The notes beneath the pieces are model-generated. The model did not search any database and was not told where the DNA came from. It was given only the letters and a program-made list of their open reading frames with translations. The translations under genes were made by a program, and so were the position numbers. 47,023 bases of DNA from Bryobacterales bacterium (GTDB taxonomy: Bacteria > Acidobacteriota > Terriglobia > Bryobacterales > Bryobacteraceae): assembly GCA_003157745.1 (NCBI GenBank), contig PMKM01000154.1, forward strand, positions 7,665-54,687, written 5' to 3'. Of the stretch, positions 36,302 to 43,004 are shown piece after piece (the stretch's first letter is position 1; each line of letters begins with the position of its first letter).

Positions 36302-36525
36302 ATGAAGGCCGGCGACCGCCAAAGGCATTTCGAATTGGATTCGTGGGTTCTGTCTACACGACGGCAAGTCGCCAGGGTGGCTCGGCGCGGTCGGGTTTCC
36401 CCCATCCACGTCCTGGCGGGCACCAATGGCGCGGGGAAAAGCAGCATCGCCGGTGCCACGGTCCGCGCGCAAGGCGCTCGGTGGTTCAACCCGGACGAGG
36501 CCTCGGTGCCCCAATCCCGCCAGCG
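36302..36525 (+). pseudogene. Remnant of a zeta-toxin-like P-loop protein
   Basis: The frame from 36302 contains IHVLAGTNGAGKSSIAGA (Walker A at about 36410-36440) and then ARWFNPDEAS, the pattern of zeta-toxin/AAA_33 small kinases, in which the Asp of NPDE is catalytic. After that point similarity is lost: the sequence runs into the 3' end of the convergent DUF2461 gene, and a one-base shift would restore an NPAS-like piece. The remaining three quarters of such a protein are missing, so it is a dead fragment. No antitoxin gene is visible. Confidence 0.6.
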
Positions 36526-37242
36526 CTATCCCAATAACTCCCGCGCGTCGATCTTCTTCTCCTTCGGCAGCGGAGCGCCGAGGAAGCGCAGGAACGGCGT
36601 CATGGCGCGAAATCGATCTGCAATCGCCGCGTAGAGTTGCGGCGAAGTGGCGAGCGAGGGTGGGAGTTCCACGTACAGCAGGAACTGTTTGAAACGCAGC
36701 AGATCGGCCGCAGGATGATCCGTGGGGAAACCTTTCGGCACGCGCGCCAGTTTGTCGCCCTGCAACTCGCCCAGTAGGCTGCGCACCTGCGGACGCGCCA
36801 GAATGCGGCGCAGCGCGGCGTGATTCCGGGCGATGTGATTGCGGATGGCCAGCAGCGTGGCCGGCTCCGGCATGTACACGCCGCCGCCGATGGCGACCGC
36901 CTTGTGCGAAATGGCGCAATAGAAACCGCCGTGCCCCAAAGCCGCGCTGCCGCGCATGCGAAAAGTGGCGGCGATCTGTTCCTTATACGGCTTCTTATCG
37001 CGACTGAATCGCGTGTCGCGATAGAAGCGGAAGATGGCCTTCTCCGGGTCGGTCGCGAACTCCGGCGCAAAGCCGGCCAGCGCATGGTTGAGCGCTTCGA
37101 CCAGTTCGCGCATGGGCTGCTTCACGCTGGCTTCGAACACCGCCTTGCGCGGCAGAAACCACTCGCGGCGATTGTTCCGCGCCAGACCGCGAAAGAACGC
37201 CATTGCTTCCGGCGGAAAGCCCGCGAAGCCGGAACGTGCCAT
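36526..37242 (-). CDS. DUF2461 family protein
   Basis: 238-residue protein of the DUF2461 (TIGR02453) family. Typical segments are FPPEAMAFFRGLARNNRREWF at the N-terminus, then FRFYRDTRFSRDKKPYKEQI in the middle and the HxGFYCAIS stretch. The family's function is unknown, and length is normal (about 220-240). ATG 37242 is preceded by GAGGG; upstream codons in the same frame run antisense through murB and were rejected. The start is only 25 bases from the divergent murB start, so the two promoters must overlap the opposite gene. Confidence 0.85.
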   Translation of the reverse strand: MARSGFAGFPPEAMAFFRGLARNNRREWFLPRKAVFEASVKQPMRELVEALNHALAGFAPEFATDPEKAIFRFYRDTRFSRDKKPYKEQIAATFRMRGSAALGHGGFYCAISHKAVAIGGGVYMPEPATLLAIRNHIARNHAALRRILARPQVRSLLGELQGDKLARVPKGFPTDHPAADLLRFKQFLLYVELPPSLATSPQLYAAIADRFRAMTPFLRFLGAPLPKEKKIDARELLG

Positions 37243-37254
37243 AGACCCTCCCTC

Positions 37255-37260
37255 TATAAT
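37255..37260 (+). promoter_or_regulatory. -10 box placing murB transcript start at its ATG
   Basis: A perfect TATAAT ends seven bases before the murB ATG at 37268, the usual distance from -10 to transcription start. No Shine-Dalgarno sequence lies between. A recognisable -35 is absent, so the call rests on the -10 and the 25-base gap to the divergent gene. Confidence 0.45.
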
Positions 37261-37267
37261 CGAAGTA

Positions 37268-38230
37268 ATGCCGACCAGCGAAGAGATGCGCGCGCATCTC
37301 GACCAGATTCCCAATTTAACCGTTTCCGCCAATGTCCCGCTAGCGCGGCATACCCGTTTCGGCGTGGGAGGGCCGGCCGATCTGTACGCGGAGACCGGCG
37401 CGGAGACGGCCTTTCTCGATGCGCTGCGGGCGGCCGAAGGCGCGGGCATTCCGGTGATGGTAATCGGCGGCGGCACCAATCTGATTGTTTCCGACGGCGG
37501 CTATCGCGGCCTGGTGCTGCGCTACCGCGGCGACGCGCTCGGCGCCGAGCGAAACCGCGTCACGGCCGGCGCCGGAGCCGAATTGCAGCGTCTGGTCGAT
37601 TTCACGGTCGATCGCGGTTTGCAGGGTCTGGAAACGCTGGCGGGCATTCCCGGCTGGACCGGCGCCGCCGTCTACGGCAATGCCGGTGCGTATGGCCATT
37701 CGATCTCCGAACGCGTGGCCAGAGTGCGTTTCTTCGATGGCACCCAGGTCGGGGAGTTTACTCACGCCGAGTGCCGGTTCGCCTATCGCGAGAGCGTCTT
37801 CAAACGGCACAAGGAGTGGATCATCTTCTCCGTCGAGTTGGAGTTGGCGACCGGAGATCGGGCGGAACTGCGCCGCACCGCCGACGGCATCGCCAAGACA
37901 CGCAATGAGAAGTTCCCCGCCACCATGCAATGCGCCGGAAGCGTTTTCAAGAACCTGCTGTTGCGCGAACTGGCGCCGGCGGCCGCGGCCGAAGTGCCCA
38001 CCGAGGCGGTGCGCGATGGCAAAGTGCCGGCCGCCTGGTTCCTCGAACAGGTCGGAGCGAAGGGCCTCGAACGCGGCGGCATACGCGTGGCCGACTATCA
38101 TGCCAATCTGATTTACAACGCGGGCAGCGGCACGGCCGCCGAGTTATGCGCCCTCATTGAGGATCTGAAAGCGCGCGTGCGGGCGCGCTTCGGCTTCGAG
38201 TTGGAAGAAGAAGTGCAGTACGTTGGCTGA
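37268..38230 (+). CDS. murB: UDP-N-acetylenolpyruvoylglucosamine reductase MurB
   Basis: 320-residue flavoenzyme reducing UDP-GlcNAc-enolpyruvate to UDP-MurNAc in peptidoglycan precursor synthesis. The FAD-binding region has GVGGPADLY and VIGGGTNLIVSDGG. GIPGWTGAAVYGNAGAYG precedes the substrate site; the active-site Ser is in CAGSVFKN, and a C-terminal Glu is in the ELEEEVQYVG stretch. YRESVFK fits the common short type. ATG 37268 is used because the frame upstream is antisense to DUF2461. There is no ribosome binding site, and the TATAAT at 37255 suggests a leaderless message. It is monocistronic here, separate from any mur cluster. Confidence 0.92.
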   Translation: MPTSEEMRAHLDQIPNLTVSANVPLARHTRFGVGGPADLYAETGAETAFLDALRAAEGAGIPVMVIGGGTNLIVSDGGYRGLVLRYRGDALGAERNRVTAGAGAELQRLVDFTVDRGLQGLETLAGIPGWTGAAVYGNAGAYGHSISERVARVRFFDGTQVGEFTHAECRFAYRESVFKRHKEWIIFSVELELATGDRAELRRTADGIAKTRNEKFPATMQCAGSVFKNLLLRELAPAAAAEVPTEAVRDGKVPAAWFLEQVGAKGLERGGIRVADYHANLIYNAGSGTAAELCALIEDLKARVRARFGFELEEEVQYVG

Positions 38231-38539
38231 GTGCGGCTGACGCCGCTCACCGCAGTGTGGCGCCGTCCTCGAACGGTGCCGCTCACCCTGTCGATCCCGC
38301 TCCGAACTAGTGAAGTGCGTCCGAGATCCCGACCGTTATCGCGCGGAGAAGTGGGGCAGGCGCTTCCGCCTGCCAACCCGCGAGTCCCGATGCCAAAGGA
38401 TTCTCATAGGCCTTCCGAATGGACTCACCTTGGTCGAGCCGTACGGTTGGCAGGCGAAAGCGCCTGCCCCACGGTGCGAACATACTTGTCGGTCTGTTCG
38501 ACGCACTAAACTAGAATAGATACTGCGGAGGAAATTATC
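38231..38539. other. Intergenic region with a MITE-like element
   Basis: No gene. The right half is a mobile-like inverted-repeat element (38350-38472). After it, TAGAAT at 38512-38517 could be the -10 of the following gene, followed by GGAGGA at 38527. Confidence 0.5.
38350..38472. repeat. MITE-like element with 27-bp terminal inverted repeats, copy 2
   Basis: The ends at 38350-38377 and 38446-38472 are the same hairpin-forming unit (GGCAGGCGCTTCCGCCTGCC and its inverse) as in the element at 31608-31723, but the centres differ. Similar total size (123 and 116 bases). Confidence 0.8.
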
Positions 38540-40309
38540 TTGCGCGCAGCGCTCGTTATCGTCGTCGCAGCCACGTCTCAACTCGTCCCGCTGTTTGGCC
38601 AGGGCGCCAACATGCCCGTCGAAGGTCCCGCTGAGGCTTTCCATCGTCTGCTCTCGAGTGAGTGGGAATACACCCTGCGCACGCAGCCGGAACTTGCCAC
38701 CCACGTGGGCGACGATCGCTACAACGACCGGCTGAGCGATTATTCCGATCGGGCGATTGCCGAGTCCATCGGACATGCCCGCCAGTCGCTCGCCCGCTTC
38801 GAAGCGGTCGATGTCCGATACCTGACGGAGCAGGACGAGCTCAACCGCGAGCTCATGCTGCGCACCCTGCGCGACTCGATCGACAGTGCACCGTTCAAGG
38901 ATTGGGAGATGCCCGCCACACAGTTCGAGGGCGTTCACCTCGGCTACGCATCGCTCGCTCTGGATACGCCGTTTCGCAACGTGAAGGACTACCGGGATTA
39001 TCTCGCCCGCCTGCGCCAGATTCCACGCGTACTCGATCAGTCGATCGGGCACATGCGCGACGGCCTCCGCGACCATCTCATGCCGCCGCGCTATCTGCTT
39101 GAGAAGGTGTCCACGCAGGCGCAGGAGATCGCCGCCTACCCGCTCGACAAGAGTCCGTTCACGGCGCCACTCGGTAAGTTTCCCGATGCCATCTCCGAGG
39201 CGGAGCGGCAGCCGCTGCGCGGAGCGATCGAAGCGGCGGTGAAGGACCTGGTAGCCCCCGCCTATGCCCGCTTCGCCAAGTTCGTGCGCGAAGAATACGC
39301 GCCGCACGGCCGTGTGGATCCTGGCCTGTGGGCGTTGCCGGATGGCGAGGCGCGCTATCGCTTCGCCGTGCGTCATCAAACCACCACCGATTCAACCGCC
39401 GAACAGATTCACCAGCTCGGCTTGCAAAGCGTGGGCGAGATCGAAACCGAAATGCTGGCGATCGCGAAGGCCCAGGGATTCGCCGACCTTGAATCGTTCA
39501 ACCGGCACATCCGTGAGGATCCCAAACTGCACGCCAGTTCCGGGAAGCAACTGTTGGACCTCTATACGCACTATCGCGACCAGATGTACGGCAAGTTGCC
39601 GGAACTGTTCGGGCACCTGCCGAAGACCACGCTCGCCGTGGTGCCCATGGAGGCGTATCTCAGCGCCGACGGCGTTCCCGCCGACTATTCGCCCGGCGCC
39701 GGCGACGCGTCGCGCCCCGGCCGCATCAACGTCAACGAATATGCGCCGGAGAAGCGCCTTCTGCTCAACGTGGAGGCCATCGCCTATCACGAGGGCGTTC
39801 CGGGCCATCACATGCAGTTTTCGATCACGCAGGAACTTGCCGGCCTGCCGCCGTTCCGCCGCTATACGCTCGATCTTAATGCCTATACCGAAGGCTGGGC
39901 GTTCTACGCCGAGCGGCTCGGCAAGGAAACCGGCTTTTATCGGGATCCATACAGCGAGTACGGCCGTTTGCAGAATGAGATGTGGCGTTCCGTGCGTTGG
40001 GTGGTCGACACGGGCGTCCACGCCAAACATTGGACGCGCCAGCAGATGGTCGACTTCTTTCATCGACACACCGCAATGGACGATCAGAACATCGAGACCG
40101 AAGTCGACCGTTACATCGCCTGGCCCGCGCAGGCGCTTTCCTACAAGATGGGGCAGATGCGAATCCTCTTTCTTCGCGAGCGCGCGCAGCGCGAACTGGG
40201 GCCCCGCTTCGATCTGCGCGCCTTCCACGACGCCGTGCTCGACCAGGGCCCGCTTCCGCTCGACATGCTGACGGACAAGATCAACGCCTGGATCGCCGCC
40301 CGCAAGTAG
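38540..40309 (+). CDS. Exported DUF885 family putative metallohydrolase
   Basis: 589 residues with a hydrophobic signal-like N-terminus (LVIVVAATSQLVPLFGQ), so exported or periplasmic. The family motif HEGVPGHH (residues 417-424) resembles the zinc site of gluzincin peptidases, with a downstream acidic helix (NAYTEGWAFYAERL) supplying the third ligand. DUF885 proteins are thought to be metallopeptidases or hydrolases related to the M32/M3 fold, but no substrate is established. The start is TTG 38540 with GGAGGA seven bases upstream; it gives a proper signal peptide, and no upstream ATG is in frame. Length is typical. It is monocistronic. Confidence 0.85.
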   Translation: MRAALVIVVAATSQLVPLFGQGANMPVEGPAEAFHRLLSSEWEYTLRTQPELATHVGDDRYNDRLSDYSDRAIAESIGHARQSLARFEAVDVRYLTEQDELNRELMLRTLRDSIDSAPFKDWEMPATQFEGVHLGYASLALDTPFRNVKDYRDYLARLRQIPRVLDQSIGHMRDGLRDHLMPPRYLLEKVSTQAQEIAAYPLDKSPFTAPLGKFPDAISEAERQPLRGAIEAAVKDLVAPAYARFAKFVREEYAPHGRVDPGLWALPDGEARYRFAVRHQTTTDSTAEQIHQLGLQSVGEIETEMLAIAKAQGFADLESFNRHIREDPKLHASSGKQLLDLYTHYRDQMYGKLPELFGHLPKTTLAVVPMEAYLSADGVPADYSPGAGDASRPGRINVNEYAPEKRLLLNVEAIAYHEGVPGHHMQFSITQELAGLPPFRRYTLDLNAYTEGWAFYAERLGKETGFYRDPYSEYGRLQNEMWRSVRWVVDTGVHAKHWTRQQMVDFFHRHTAMDDQNIETEVDRYIAWPAQALSYKMGQMRILFLRERAQRELGPRFDLRAFHDAVLDQGPLPLDMLTDKINAWIAARK

Positions 40310-40495
40310 GTGCTTCCTGTGGGCGTGATCGCGGGGCGGGCTGCGGGGCGAAGCCCGCGGTTAGGGTCGGGCCCCGGTCCGCAACGCCGTCGAGGCGATT
40401 GCTCGGGCGGCTGCTAACGCCAATGGAGTGAGTGGCATCCATCTTAAGGCTAAAGCCGCACCCGAATTGCGCCGATCTCTTAGTACAGGAGATCG

Positions 40496-41917
40496 ATGTC
40501 AGCGCACCAAACGTTGTTCACGAAAGCGGCCCGGAGCCATCTCATCCAACTGGCCAAGGTGGTGGCGCCGGCGGCGGAGGGGCTGGAGCGGAAGTTCCTG
40601 GCGCTGCTGCGCAAGCGGCGTTATGGCGACGTGGAGCGGAGCGCACTGCTGGCAATCTCTCCCTGCGCAGCGGCGCGTCTGGGGTCGGTCGAAAGATTCC
40701 TCGATCAGGTGGATTACCACGGGCGGCGGCTGGCCAAATGCAATCTCTCTCCCGACGTGGCTGGGGAAGTGCTGCGGCAGTTCGACGAAATGCTGGAACC
40801 GCTGTTGCAGGGCAGATTCGGCCCGTCGCTCGAACAACTGCAATGGGGTACCCTGCTCGCGCTCGAGCGCGCCTATTATCGCGTGCGCGAAGCGGAAAAC
40901 CAGGCGCTATTCGGCATCTATCGCGCGGGAGCGGAAGCCGGCGATTCGGGCGAAGTATCCCACCGGCTGGTGCGTCTGCTGACGCGGGCCGTGCACGCCC
41001 GGGCGGGAGGACTGTTTGTTGGCGAGGGAAGATTGGACGCGGAATTGCGCAAGCCGCTGTACATTGGGTCCGGCACACCCGGAGAACGCTGGATTACCGA
41101 TCCCGCGCTGCGCGGGCGATATGCCTGCTATTGGTCTTACCCATTGAACGAGTCGGCGGCGATGCAGTTCGGCTTCCCGGTCCCCTCTCCCTGGCTGCCG
41201 CGCGAGTTGGAGCTGCTCGAAGCGGCGGCGCAACATTTTCGCAAGGCCACCGAGCGCGCGCGACTGCTCGAGGAGGTGGCGCGGCTGGCGGCTGCTGCCC
41301 GCCAGGCAGAGGATGACGAGCGGCGGCGCATCGGCCGCGAGCTGCACGACGAGGCCGGCCAATCGCTGCTATCGTTGCGGCTGCAACTGGAAATGATGGA
41401 GCGCGACGCGGATGCACCCATGCGGGCCCGTCTGCGCGATGCCCGCGGTGTGCTCGAACAGACGGTGGTCGAGCTACGGCGGATCATCGCCGCCCTCAGC
41501 CCGGCGGTGCTCGAGCGGCTTGGCCTGGAACGGTCGCTACGCCTGCTGGCCGACCGATTTGGCAGGAATCTCTCGGCAGGCATCCGGGTCCGCCTCTCCG
41601 GCCGCTTGGACGGGGTACCGCCGTCCCTACAGCAAGTCATCTACAGGGTCGCGCAGGAGGCCTTACAAAACGCGGCCAAACATTCTCATGCCAGTAGCGT
41701 AAAACTTTCCGTAATGCGAACCGATAAGGTAATTAGAACGCGCATTACGGATAATGGCCTGGGTTTTCAGGTCGGCGCTACGGCGGTTGAGCCGATGTCA
41801 TTCGGTTTGACAGGCATGCGGGAACGGGCAGCGCTCCTGGGCGGCAAGCTCGTCGTGCGCAGTGCGCGCAACCAGGGAACGACGGTGATTCTCGAACTGC
41901 CGCCGCCCTCGGCTTAG
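40496..41917 (+). CDS. Soluble NarX/DegS-type sensor histidine kinase
   Basis: 473 residues without membrane segments, so a cytoplasmic sensor. Residues 1-250 are mostly helical and not recognised: an N-terminal all-helical region (about 1-140) that could be a globin-like or other sensory fold, then a GAF-like piece (about 150-240) ending FPVPSPWLPRELELL. The HisKA_3 dimerisation domain has the phosphoacceptor His284 in ERRRIGRELHDEAGQSLL. The ATPase domain has VAQEALQNAAKHS (N box), DNGLGF (G1) and GLTGMRERA (G2). The start ATG 40496 has AGGAG upstream. It lies ten bases before the partner response regulator gene, so the two form an operon and a cognate pair. The signal is unknown. Confidence 0.9.
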   Translation: MSAHQTLFTKAARSHLIQLAKVVAPAAEGLERKFLALLRKRRYGDVERSALLAISPCAAARLGSVERFLDQVDYHGRRLAKCNLSPDVAGEVLRQFDEMLEPLLQGRFGPSLEQLQWGTLLALERAYYRVREAENQALFGIYRAGAEAGDSGEVSHRLVRLLTRAVHARAGGLFVGEGRLDAELRKPLYIGSGTPGERWITDPALRGRYACYWSYPLNESAAMQFGFPVPSPWLPRELELLEAAAQHFRKATERARLLEEVARLAAAARQAEDDERRRIGRELHDEAGQSLLSLRLQLEMMERDADAPMRARLRDARGVLEQTVVELRRIIAALSPAVLERLGLERSLRLLADRFGRNLSAGIRVRLSGRLDGVPPSLQQVIYRVAQEALQNAAKHSHASSVKLSVMRTDKVIRTRITDNGLGFQVGATAVEPMSFGLTGMRERAALLGGKLVVRSARNQGTTVILELPPPSA

Positions 41918-41927
41918 GGAAAACGAA

Positions 41928-42599
41928 ATGTCTAAGATTCGCGTTTTGATCACAGACGACCATGCAATGTTCCGGCAAGGGGTCCGCACTCTACTCGCGG
42001 CGGAACCGGACCTGGAAGTCGCTGGAGAAGCCAAGGACGCTGCCGAAGCAGTCAGTATGAGCCGGCAGAGCCGTCCCGACGTGGTCCTGATGGATATCGG
42101 CATGACGGGGATGAGCAGCTTTGAGGCCACTCGGGTGATCCGCAAGGAGCGCCCGGAAACCCGCGTCGTATTCCTCTCGATGTACGACGACGATGAGTAC
42201 CTGGCCGAATGCGTCTCGATCGGCGCCAGCGGCTACATTCTCAAGGAAAGTCCAGCCGAGCAACTATTAACCGCCATCCGCGAGGTCCATCGCGGGGGCA
42301 GCTACCTGAGCCCACGCCTCCTCACCCGACTGGTGGACGATTTCCGCACGCAAGGTCGCGAGCCCATCCGCCAACCTCGTTTCGGCACGCTCACCAAACG
42401 CGAACGCGAGATCCTCAAGATGCTTGCCGAAGGGCAATCGGTCAAGGAGATCGCCACCGCCTTCGAACTCAGCGTCAAAACCGTCGAGGCGCATAAGTTC
42501 AATCTGATGCGCAAGCTGGACATTCACAATAAGGCCCAGCTTGTGCAATACGCTATCCAGAAGAAGATCATTCGCCTCTCCGAGCCCATCCTGAACTGA
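41928..42599 (+). CDS. NarL/FixJ-type response regulator
   Basis: 223 residues: receiver domain (about 1-120) with acidic pair Asp10/Asp11, phosphoacceptor Asp56 in VVLMDIGMTGM, and the Lys of YILKES; then a LuxR-type helix-turn-helix (about 152-215) with LTKREREILKMLAEG and SVKTVEAHKFNLMRKL. It should be phosphorylated by the kinase encoded ten bases upstream and activate or repress promoters as a dimer. The TonB-dependent receptor gene starts 400 bases downstream and is a possible target, though no clear operator is visible. Confidence 0.93.
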   Translation: MSKIRVLITDDHAMFRQGVRTLLAAEPDLEVAGEAKDAAEAVSMSRQSRPDVVLMDIGMTGMSSFEATRVIRKERPETRVVFLSMYDDDEYLAECVSIGASGYILKESPAEQLLTAIREVHRGGSYLSPRLLTRLVDDFRTQGREPIRQPRFGTLTKREREILKMLAEGQSVKEIATAFELSVKTVEAHKFNLMRKLDIHNKAQLVQYAIQKKIIRLSEPILN

Positions 42600-43004
42600 G
42601 CGCTGCGGCACATTCGCGGCCAACTGTCTGGACCTTCCGTCCGGCGGCAGCGGCGTGAGGCAACGTTCGGGCGATGCGCGGCCTCCTCGAAGACGACCAT
42701 AACGCGCGCGCCACCACAAACGTGACCTTGCGCTGGTAAGCCTCGTGGCCCAAAGTCGCGCCGAGCGCGCACACGCATGCGCGACAATAAGCCGCAGGCG
42801 CCGCGGTTCCCGCCTCCGTGAGCTCCAAACTCGGTCCTCTGCCCGGCACAGGCTGGGTGACGGTCACCACTCGAGGCCTCATCCTCACCGATCGATCTGC
42901 CGGCAGCGTTCTGTGAAGCTATGTACATCCCATATTCCTTAACAGCATAGTCATGCCGTTGTGACACGCCGCAATTACCCTGGTCAGAGGTCAACAACGA
43001 AACT
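42600..43004. other. Intergenic region before the TonB-dependent receptor
   Basis: No gene I can support. A minus-strand frame (about 42568-42888) has a brief coherent look but no family. AT-richer sequence near 42920-42960 (CATATTCCTTAACAGCATAG) may be the receptor's promoter. Confidence 0.4.

Noticed and set aside
42568-42888. Minus-strand 106-residue frame before the TonB-dependent receptor
   Set aside because: It has no motif, and it overlaps the 3' end of the response regulator gene and the probable receptor promoter.
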